From Paramyrothecium sp. XJ0827 (Eukaryota > Ascomycota > Sordariomycetes > Hypocreales > Stachybotryaceae), in contig JAJFPB010000011.1 of assembly GCA_020881915.1 (NCBI GenBank), positions 248,001-312,000 of the forward strand: 64,000 nt of DNA, written 5' to 3'. The notes below the pieces were generated by a model. The model saw only the letters and a program-made list of their open reading frames with translations. It had not been told where the DNA came from and did no database searches. The position numbers and the translations under genes are program-made. Positions 41,917 through 50,634 of this stretch are shown piece after piece. Each line of letters begins with the position of its first letter. Positions within the stretch are counted from its first letter, which is position 1.

Positions 41917-42535
41917 GCTCTGGGGGGATCTTAGGAGGGCCCATTTCGGTACCTAGAAGAGAGGAGGTGAAAGTCGGGAAGGGAGAAAAAGGGGAAGTCC
42001 TGTATCCATTGAGTGTTTAATATAACAAGAACAACAATATCGCCCTTCCCTATGGTGGATGAAGTCGCTAGGCTCATTTAAGCAGGAGGTTGCTGCGCTA
42101 GTCCGCTGCTGACCAGTAGCGGGATTACTGCGGTGACCCCGAATGGGCTCACCAAGCTGCTGCTCATGCGAATGGAAGAGGAATGAGCAGCTAAGTTTTC
42201 GCCATTTCTAAAATAGGGGAGTTTCAATGGCGAATAGAAAGTAAGGATTGAGTAGTGAGGTTGTTTAGAAAGATCGACTCAAATAGTCAGAACCATGTCC
42301 CGGACATGGTGTTGTGAGCATCTATGTGATGGCGACGCCAAAAAGTATAGTGACTGGGAATTTCGACTGGCTAAAGGCTACCGCGCGAGTCCGCTGCTAG
42401 TCCGCAGTACATTTCCCAGGCCAGCCAAAAGGTACTCGGATGACTAAGGAGTCGAGCCCCTAAACCCAAATGGGGTTTTGCAACAGTGCCCCCTATCGCC
42501 CACCGTAATCACGGGGCCCCGTGACTGTAAGTTAT

Positions 42536-42863
42536 TCGGGAAAACTTAAGAACTAATGTAGAGTCAGCCTTCGGCTGAATAAATAAGCAATATCACGTTT
42601 TAAAATTTCTTAAAATTTATTCCCTTTTCTAAATTTAAGTGTTCAACTGAAATCATTAGCGACTAGATGCATATCCTACACGCGCCGCTGGGTTCACATC
42701 TTTCAGCCGTTCTAAACTCCGGATCTCATTAAGTACATAGAAGACGCAGGAGAGTCAACCAATCAAAAGGCCGGAGGCCCCACTTTGACTTGAAATTTGG
42801 TCGGAATCCCTTATTGAGAGCCCCTCCCTCAAGTGAAAGGATTATCAGCGAATGTGATCGGGA
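42536..42863. other. spacer between the integrase element and solo LTR
   Basis: A/T-rich in the first 130 bases (TTTTAAAATTTCTTAAAATTT). No gene seen. Confidence 0.4.
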
Positions 42864-43004
42864 TGTTGAGATCCGTTGTTTTTGACGGATCAATGGCTAT
42901 TCCGATCCATTGGTGGCTGGGATGTGGATGTCTTGTCTATAGCTTCCGCTGGTTAGCGCTAGCCTTTCTTCTTCTTTAACCAATATAATATGCTCATTTC
43001 AACA
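42864..43004 (+). repeat. solo LTR of copia family 1 with 5-base TSD
   Basis: TGTTGAGATCC to TTTCAACA, 141 bases, with CGGGA on both sides (42859-42863 and 43005-43009). This is the product expected from recombination between the two LTRs of an insertion. Confidence 0.95.
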
Positions 43005-43308
43005 CGGGAAACGGCCACTTTCAGTGAAAGTGGGAGGATCAATAGAGATGTAGACCTGCAGACTTGCAGTATAGCAACCTGTTGACTGACATCATTCCAG
43101 CAAGCTCTGCGGTCTGTTCAGGCAGGTCTAGCTCCTAGGTCTTAGATGGTGGAGGAGCACAACTTGCCCTGGCCCGGTCGGATTGGCTCCGCGGGCCCGG
43201 AAGTCATGCCGCATGCTCTATCTCCTTGGCAGTGCGAAGCCTTAGATGATGTATCGGACATGGATCTGATCCAATTAAAACGGGGGAAAATCTAGTGACA
43301 TCAGCTAC
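43005..43308. other. 3' flank of piggyBac-1
   Basis: Includes a hairpin CACTTTCAGTGAAAGTG (43015-43032). The last 120 bases resemble the 3' flank of piggyBac-2 (GGACATGGATCTG then CAATTA-AACGGGG), so it is probably element sequence. No terminus or TTAA target site could be fixed. Confidence 0.45.
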
Positions 43309-45097
43309 CTAAGAAATTGGCTCATGATATAAGTCCCAGCATTTTCCCTTGTTACAAAGGGCTACATTACACGTCACACATCCCTGCTTGCAATTTGTAC
43401 CCTTCCTGACCCGACGATTGACGCCATCTTCATCTAGCTGCCCCAAGGGGCGCCGTTTTTTCGAGCTTTGAGACCGTACACCAATTTGAACGCCTTGACA
43501 GGCCACGCAATCCGATGTTACACCTCTATCGTCAAATTCGTGCTGCGCCAAGGGCGTAATTTCGTCCCCGGCTCGATATCTCTTCCTTGATGGGCCCGTC
43601 TTGCTGCCCGTCTGGCCCTGTGGCCTTGTCCGGCCGTACGTACGGGAAATCTCGTCAACTAAGGCCTCAAGAAACCGGCTTTGGGCCTTGTACGGCTTCC
43701 AGCTTGGCTGACCGAGCTTTTGCAATAGGAAACTATTCGTCAGGGCCACAGCAAGGAGGAAACGCCAGGTCAACGCCCGGGCCGGCCCCCGGCGCTGACG
43801 ATGATTGAAATCGATGTTCGAGCGAAGATGATCCCCAATATCTACGCCGTTCATACGATCGTTGTAATCTGCAGCTATGGACGGAATGGATAGCTGTAAG
43901 ACGGGCTCGTCACCAAATCTCTGCTTTATCGGACGACTATAAGGCCGTTGTGTTGTCGGACGACGGCGAATTCGATCTTTTGACTCGGTTCCCTTATATA
44001 TAGTTGGCAACATCAACACAAGGCGGTTGTCTTTCCATGCGATTTGGTTGACCTTCAGATAGGTCAGTCAATAGGAAATTCGTCCCTGACCTTCCTTAGT
44101 AACTGACCTTGGTGTCGTCTGTTGCCCAGGCTTTAATAGCGTTGTGTTTCCACTGTCTTCGTCCCTTCTTGTCATGGTTCTTCAAATCAATGAGTCGCTT
44201 GAAAATGCCGCTGTTCGTACGAGCCGTTCCTGTGGCCCCGTGGCCTAGGGCCCTGAGGGCTCGGAAGAGGTGGGGAGACGAGAAGAGGTTGTCTAGGAAG
44301 ATATGGAACCTCCTAGGTGTCCTTGAATATAGCTGCTTGACTAGGGCAATAACGACACCTTGGGTAGGATTCAGGGCCTCTTCGTCGTCTGATGTGTCTC
44401 CCGGGCCCTCGTTGTCTGAGGGCTTCTTCCAAAATTGACGTTCAACGCCAACAGGACCGAATTTGGCCCCGGGGGTGTGCCAAACCCACCGTAATATATA
44501 TCCCTGACTAGCTAGAAGCCAGACCTTGAGCCCTGTGTCCGTTGGTTTGTTTTTTATCGTCAATTTCTGCCCTGACCGTCCTTCAAACTGAACCATGCCT
44601 TCATCAACGGACAGGAAGCTGCCCACATCAACAGCAGCAACAGCGGCATCCATCATAAGGTTGGCCCACTCACTGACCTTGTTGTACGGGGCCGGAACCC
44701 CATGTTCAATTGTATCCGGATCGTCAATTCGTAGCCGGATTTTCAAGAGGAAAAAACGGTCATAGGACATGAATTTGATGATCGGATGGGTAGGAAGCAT
44801 TTCCCCAGGCCTTTGGGCCCTCCAGAAGTCCTCAAAACGGAATTCCTTGTGGGAAATCATATAAATCCATATCCCTATCCATAGATATAGCTCTGCGATA
44901 TATGTCGGTTCCCAATGACTCTGACGGGGGCCTTCTATTGTCTCGGTCGCTGGGGCGTTGTCAGGGCTATTCGTATAGTCAACCCAGCTTCTGACGGTCG
45001 ATTCGGGTAGGAATAGCTGTAATAGCTTCAACGGTGTTGGCGGAAGGGGCCGAACAACAAGAGGGCGTTCCGGAACGTCAAGCGGTTCAAAACGCAT
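43309..45097 (-). CDS. piggyBac-1 transposase, one intron, 5' end disturbed
   Basis: Exon 1 is 45097-44108, the intron 44107-44053 (GTCAGT, CTGAC branch, 55 bases) and exon 2 44052-43309; both exons are open. The domain is the piggyBac DDD type: SVDEGMVQFEGRS, KPTDTGLKVWLL, then FLDNLFSSPHLF and, across the splice, VNQIAWKDNRLV. A C-terminal cysteine-rich domain (CKQGCVTCNVALCNKGKCW) is typical of PGBD-like proteins. Upstream of the first ATG the frame remains homologous to piggyBac-2 (DHxxREQAAD) to a stop near 45280, so some N-terminal sequence may be missing. Copia inserted at 45315 separates the gene from its promoter side. I call it coding but function is doubtful. Confidence 0.78.
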
Positions 45098-45315
45098 CCC
45101 CGTACGCGTCGTTGGGTCATAGTCAGGCCTACATGTGTTATCTGCAGCCTGTTCGCGATAGCTATGGTCAGTTCGAACCGGAATGCGTAGGTCAGGGGCA
45201 ACAGTCGGGGCCCTGATATCGTCGTCGGTTTCCGTTGTCAGATAGCCAATTGAGGCGTTGGACGGCGCGTTGCAGCGTTTCTATCGTCCCTAAGGGTAGC
45301 GCCCGAAGCAGTTAC

Positions 45316-45456
45316 TGTTGAGATCCGTTGTTTTTGACGGATCAATGGCTATTCCGATCCATTGGTGGCTGGGATGTGGATGTCTTGTCTATAGCTTCCG
45401 CTGGTTAGCGCTAGCCTTTCTTCTTCTTTAATCAATATAATATGCTCATTTTAACA
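45316..45456 (+). repeat. 5' LTR of the complete copia family 1 element
   Basis: 141 bases, TGTTGAGATCC to CATTTTAACA. The last bases TTAACA differ from TCAACA in the solo LTR and copy 1, and the 3' LTR carries the same variant. Confidence 0.97.
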
Positions 45457-45470
45457 GGTTATGAGCCCGG
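45457..45470 (+). promoter_or_regulatory. primer-binding site, complementary to the anticodon loop of initiator tRNA-Met
   Basis: GGTTATGAGCCC directly abuts the LTR. It is the exact complement of GGGCTCATAACC, the anticodon stem-loop of fungal initiator tRNA-Met. Priming from an internal half-tRNA is known for Drosophila copia and some fungal relatives. Confidence 0.8.
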
Positions 45471-46312
45471 AAAAGCCACCATACAGCTGAGTATCCTCCT
45501 AATCATGATTTCCACTATAACTCGAGGTCTAATCGCCTCCTTCCACTGCGACAAAGATACTCACCACACCTTACCCGAAATTTTAACCGAATAGTGATTT
45601 AGGAATCAAACACTGGGTTTTGCACACTTCCCGGCCTCACCCGTCACCAGCCTCTCGATTAAAATCCTTGCGCAAAACTTTCGCCATAGACTCGACCTCA
45701 CGATGGCTTCACACGACTATAATTTAAGAGCTCGACCCCTCTTGAAACCGAGCTTCCTTTGTTTCCTCCACAAGCAACATTTTTCCTCATCGTGTCGCTG
45801 ACCTTGACGGATGTTCTGTTGCTGGATGCTGTTGTTTAATCTTGTTGAATATGTGGCAAAAAGGAACCTATTGGAAGCTGCTGGAAAGGAAGGAATTTGC
45901 CACAGGAATATCCCCACCTATCGCTACAGGCTGATAAAGCAGCTATTCTAGTTGATTCCACATCGCTTAGAAAAGGACCTCTGAGGCCTTGTATCTCCGA
46001 GTGGTTCCCTTCTAAGTTTTGAGTCCTGGGCAACCCACTCCGACACCGACGACTCGCTTTCAGACGCAAGTTCAACCAACATTTGGGGCCTTGAAGTTAC
46101 CTCAATTGCCTCATCAGAACCAGGAGAAACCCACGTTACAGCCAATGGGAGCTCCGACTCATCCGTTACCGATACCATCGACAACAACGAGCATTCCAGC
46201 CTCGCGCTCGCAAGGGACATCGCTAGGCTGAAGAGGGAAGATTCACCTGAACCTGCCCTTCACTCGTCCCACGCCTTCTCTCGTCCAGCCATCAAGGAAT
46301 CCATCCTCAAGC
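45471..46312 (+). other. copia leader region
   Basis: About 840 bases between the primer-binding site and the gag ATG. Contains only short ORFs, none of which I believe. Confidence 0.5.
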
Positions 46313-47200
46313 ATGTCGGCCTCGAAGGAATCGACAGGAACACTTGGCAACCTAGCCAACATCCCGAAGCTAGAATCAACAGCGGGATGGATCAACTGGA
46401 GCCGAGAAATGAAGGATCATCTCACGATGTCGGGTTATGGAGACTTGTTCAAACGAAACAAGGACAAACCCACCGGCACCAGCGCCGCGACCGTTGAAAA
46501 GATCGACAACTGGCTCTCCAAGCAGGAACGCGCGTGCGGAGCCGTCCTCAATCGACTTGGATACAACGCCAGGGAGCAGGTAAAGGACAAGGAGACCGTC
46601 ACGGAGATGTTCAGTGAGCTTGAGAAGCGCTTCAAACCAAAGGGAAGCGCGGTTTTCCAAGAACTCGATCGACGATACAACAGCCTCACCCTAGACCAAT
46701 GCTCGGGAGTCATGAACTTCGCGGAACGGCTGCGAGAAGCTCAATCTGAACTCTTGCAACTAGACGAGACATGCAAAATCGGCACGCCTCAATTCATCAA
46801 TAAGTTCCTAACCGGACTTGGCCCCGAATACGAAGTGTTCCTCACTGCTTTCTACCAAAACCACAACTTGCTGCCCGAAAGAGGCTCCAACGGAGAAGTA
46901 ACCAAACCTGCCGTCACATTCGAAATCGCCCTTGCCGCAGCAGAGCAAGAGGAGATGAACATTCAACAACGAGAAAAGACCAAGATACAACAAACAGCTC
47001 TGCTGGCTGGAACACGTGGTCTTCGCAAAGACCGAGTGACTCAAACATGCGACCACTGCAACAAACCAGGTCACAACAAGGCCGGATGTTTTGGCTTACA
47101 CCCCGATCTTCTTGAGGAGTTCAGGAGAAAACGAGCACTTCGGAGTGAACGGGAGAAAACCAAGCTGATACAATCACTCTCTACTGCGAAAACAAGATAA
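46313..47200 (+). CDS. copia family 1 gag (295 aa)
   Basis: The ATG opens MSASKESTGTLGNLANIPKL. Core copia/UBN2-type gag blocks: GWINWSREMKDHL, GYGDLFKRNKDKP, LGPEYEVFLTAFYQNH. The nucleocapsid CCHC knuckle is C246-x2-C249-x4-H254-x4-C259 (CDHCNKPGHNKAGC). It ends at 47200 a few codons after a basic tail, just at the internal deletion junction, so the last dozen residues may be read from fused sequence. The frame is intact. By family knowledge it forms the virus-like particle and binds element RNA in the cytoplasm. Confidence 0.88.
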   Translation: MSASKESTGTLGNLANIPKLESTAGWINWSREMKDHLTMSGYGDLFKRNKDKPTGTSAATVEKIDNWLSKQERACGAVLNRLGYNAREQVKDKETVTEMFSELEKRFKPKGSAVFQELDRRYNSLTLDQCSGVMNFAERLREAQSELLQLDETCKIGTPQFINKFLTGLGPEYEVFLTAFYQNHNLLPERGSNGEVTKPAVTFEIALAAAEQEEMNIQQREKTKIQQTALLAGTRGLRKDRVTQTCDHCNKPGHNKAGCFGLHPDLLEEFRRKRALRSEREKTKLIQSLSTAKTR

Positions 47201-47205
47201 TTGAG

Positions 47206-49570
47206 ATGATCTTCTCTGCTACCGAACAGCACGAACAAAACGGGGTGGCCGAAGTAGCAAACCGTGTCCTACTCGAGAAACTCACAACGACTCTCATCCA
47301 TTCAGGACTGGAAAAGAAATTCTGGCCATACGTCCTCAAATCCATGGCATATATACGAAACCTCTCACCAGCCTCGGGTCGTCAAATCACACCTTATGAA
47401 GCATGGCACAAGGAAGTGCCGGACCTCTCCCATCTCCGAGTTATCGGCAGCCGAGGCTTTGCAAAAATGCCTTCAGCCAAACGGAAGAAGATGGACGACA
47501 AGACAATCCCCTGCCGACTCCTCGGCTATCAAGGGAGCACAAACTACGTCTTAGTCGACGATGATGGAAGAATATTCTTTGCGAATAACGTCGTGTTCGA
47601 TGAGGAATCCCTGCCGAGAAAACGAATTGCATCCGAGCAACCAACTGACGAACCCAACGCAAAACGGATGGATCTCACACCATCTCTTCCAACTATACCC
47701 CTAACCGAAAACATCAGAACAGACGAAGAGATACAGGCAGCCCTCAACCAATCCTATCTACCGAACCAAGACGAGCCGAGCTTCCATGTGGAACTGGGGA
47801 CTCCAGAAAGAACACAAAGCCCCGACGGTGTAATCAATGAACACCAAGTCCCAATGGAATCAACCGACCGTCATTCCGAACTACGCTTTCCAGTACGGGA
47901 AACCCGAGGACAAATGCCATCGAGACACACAGTCCTAGCTCAACAAGACCCAGAAGCTCAACAAAACCAATGGCGTTTCACCATGATTGCCATTCATCTG
48001 GCCATGATCGCCAACAACCTCGAACCGACCGAACCCGAAACCTTTGCCGAAGCAATGAATTCGCCTCATAGCGAACAATGGATGCATGCCATGATTGACG
48101 AAATCGACTCCTTAACGAGAAACGGCACCTTCATACCAGTCAACCTACCTCCAGGAAAACATACTCTCCAAGGCAAATGGGTATATAAGCTCAAGCGAGG
48201 AAAGGATGGCGAGATTACCAGATTCAAAGCTCGCTTCGTTGTCAGAGGCTTCGAACAAAAGAGGGAATCGACTACCACGAGACGTTTGCCTCCGTGGTCA
48301 AGCCGATGAGCTATAAAATGATCTTCGCTATCGCTGCGGCCCTGGACCTTGAACTAGAACAAATGGATGTCAAAACTGCCTTCCTTTACGGTGGTGTTAA
48401 AGAAGAAATCTACGTCACTCAGCCACAGGGCTTCGACGACAAATCAGGCAAAGTCTTCCGACTGCGGAAGGCTCTCTACGGTCTTAAACAATCTCCCCGA
48501 ATCTGGTACCAGACATTATCTGATTTTCTGGAAACCCTCGGCTTCAAACCACTCAACGCCGATGTTGGCGTTTTCATCCGTGGCACAACCTACATCGCCG
48601 TCTACGTGGATGATCTCCTAATCGCTGGTCCCGATAAGGAAGAAATCCGCCAAATCAAAGCCGCCTTGAGCAAGAAATTCGAAATGACTGATCTTGGTCC
48701 GTGTCAGTACTATCTGGGAATGTCCGTTCGGAGAGACAGACGCAACAAGGCCATCTTCCTCTCCCAACGAGCATATGTCGAGAAGGTCCTACGGGAATTT
48801 GACATGTGGGAGAGCAAGCCAGTCACAACTCCCTAAGCACGTCTAAATTCCAACCTGTCCCAGACGAATACAAAGCGTCTGAAACGACGAAACTATGGTA
48901 CGCAAAGGCAATTGGTTCACTTATGTACGCCATGCTTGGCACTCGCCCAGACATCGCATTTGCCGTCTCTCTCTGCAGCCGATATCTGGGAAACCCAACC
49001 AACGAGCACGTCCAAGCCGTCAAGCGCATCATGAGGTACTTACGAGGAACGATCGACTTGGAACTCGTTTTCAGCGGACCACTCAGACCGTTAGTTGGGT
49101 ACACCGACTCAGACTGGGCTGGCGACCACGACACCAGACGGTCAACGGCTGGTTATGTCTTCAATGTCGGTACAGGCGCCATCAGTTGGAGCTCCAAACG
49201 ACAACCAACGGTCGCACTATCATCCTGCGAAGCGGAATACATGGGGCAAACACAATGCACCAAAGAAGCGATCTGGCTACGAGGGTTGCTGCGCGAACTT
49301 CTGGCCCAATACAAACATGGAGACCTTCAAACAACTATCCTCTACGGGGACAATCAAGGGGCAATTGCAATGGCCAAGAATCCACTGTTCCACGCCAGGA
49401 CTAAGCACATTGACCTTCAATGGCATTACGTTCGAGAACGAGTCTCGGATGGAGACGTTGAGCTCCAATATGTCCCAACCGAGCAACAAATTGCAGATGG
49501 ACTTACGAAACCCGTTCCAAAAGACCGTTTTATCGTGTTTCGCAACGCGCTGGGCCTCTCCAATCCATGA
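47206..49570 (+). pseudogene. copia family 1 pol remnant lacking protease and integrase core
   Basis: Begins at the end of the integrase core (ATEQHEQNGVAEVANRV), only a few bases after gag. Compared with family 2, protease (LDSGAS), the HHCC region and the first catalytic aspartates are absent, about 1 kb. The frame breaks near 48263 (CAAAAG where family 2 has CAACAAG) and near 48834 (CCC where CCCC is needed); both are shared with copy 1. Reverse transcriptase (AFLYG, YVDDLLIAG) is open in 48294-48836, and RNase H (TDSDWAGD, CEAEYM, DNQGAIAMA) in 48806-49570. Confidence 0.9.
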
Positions 49571-50209
49571 TTCACTGTTGGTCACGCAAATATGGGTCAT
49601 GAGAAAAGGTGGTGACCGGGAACACCTAGCCAACTGACACTCCCGGCGCCGAAAGTCTATTATATCAAATTCATACGGCCTTTTACCCTTTCCATCATGC
49701 CCCAAGTGGGAGAAAATGGGAGCCCAACAGTCTATCCCAATCATCGAGCCTCCAAGTGACCCACAAGTCCTCGGTTCGGAACCCTTCGGCTTCCTACAAC
49801 AAACCTACAACAGCTTCAGCTGTATCTGAGCGCTCATTACGTACATACCAGAGCCATTTCATTCAGGAACGTACCACACAAGAGCCAATTGGAAAGAATC
49901 CCATGGCAAACGAACACGATCGAGATACAAAACTACAAAACTACAAACACAGCAAACGCTGCTGGATTGGCTTCCTCAGCCTTAATAACCACAGTCCTAC
50001 AAGACATGCAACGGAACCTGCTCAATCGGATCCGGCCAAAGAAATCAAAATACCTCGACGATCGTAGTCGAAAATACCAACAAATGACAATATTAATGTC
50101 CTCTATATTTATTTTGGAAAAATATAGACCTGCGATGAAGTGGGAGATCTGGGGTGTTAAGGCTCCAGTGATCGAAGAATCCAAGGCTTCATTCAAACAT
50201 CAAACATCA

Positions 50210-50378
50210 AATAATCTGGAGGATCTGGGGTGCTAAGGCCCCAGTGACCGAGCAATCCAACGCAGGTGTGGTAATAGAAGCTCTTTCCTGTTTTTCACCC
50301 ACGAAGGTGTTTTTGAGGTTTTAATGAGGCCACACTCTGTTACGCAGAAACATCTCGCACCAATGGCTCGAGTGGGAG
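50210..50378 (+). promoter_or_regulatory. 3' untranslated hairpin and polypurine tract of copia
   Basis: CTCTTTCCTG and TTTTTCACCCACGAAGGTG (about 50281-50308) form a CACC/GGTG hairpin followed by TTTT; the purine tract GTGGGAG abuts the 3' LTR at 50372-50378. The same arrangement, nearly identical in sequence, precedes the LTRs ending at 3198 and 19696 despite the age of family 2. Confidence 0.6.
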
Positions 50379-50519
50379 TGTTGAGATCCGTTGTTTTTGA
50401 CGGATCAATGGCTATTCCGATCCATTGGTGGCTGGGATGTGGATGTCTTGTCTATAGCTTCCGCTGGTTAGCGCTAGCCTTTCTTCTTCTTTAATCAATA
50501 TAATATGCTCATTTTAACA
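50379..50519 (+). repeat. 3' LTR of the complete copia family 1 element
   Basis: Identical to 45316-45456. Confidence 0.97.
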
Positions 50520-50634
50520 GTTACATCTCCTAGACAGTTCAAGGCGTAATGCTCGTACCACTCCCCACACCACCCCTGTCAAATGCGTCATGACATTGGG
50601 ATACAACAAAATCCTAGGCCACCAAAATAGCTAT

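Larger units (their letters stand above)
37240..42535. mobile_element. candidate three-gene transposon with integrase-type DDE protein, imperfect long inverted repeats
   Basis: The left arm (about 37235-37310) and right arm (about 42470-42540, inverted) share AACTTAC, TCACGGGGCCC-GTG, GGC-ATAGGGG and CACTGTTGCAAAACCCC in the same order with small indels. Between them lie a cysteine-rich spliced gene (minus), an integrase-type DDE gene (plus) and a 444-aa gene (minus). GCGGAC(C/T)AG words cluster inside both ends. No matching target duplication was found, and whether the true terminus is AACTTAC, GGGGCCC or CACTGTTGC is open. I cannot place it in a superfamily with confidence. Confidence 0.65.
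45316..50519 (+). mobile_element. copia family 1, complete insertion with identical LTRs and TSD GTTAC
   Basis: The 5' LTR (45316-45456) and 3' LTR (50379-50519) are identical over 141 bases; GTTAC precedes the first (45311-45315) and follows the second (50520-50524). The primer-binding site, leader, gag, pol remnant and purine tract are in the correct order. The internal region lacks protease and most of integrase, so this is a structurally complete but non-autonomous copy that must have been mobilised in trans or deleted after integration. The identical LTRs point to recent insertion. Confidence 0.97.

Noticed and set aside
47195..48840. Programmed frameshifting between copia ORFs
   Set aside because: The breaks fall inside integrase/RT and RT/RNase H domains, not between gag and pol, and family 2 is in frame at the first of these places.
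49277..49744. 155-codon minus-strand ORF in the copia 3' region
   Set aside because: Antisense of RNase H and untranslated sequence; the same shadow appears at 2106-2423.
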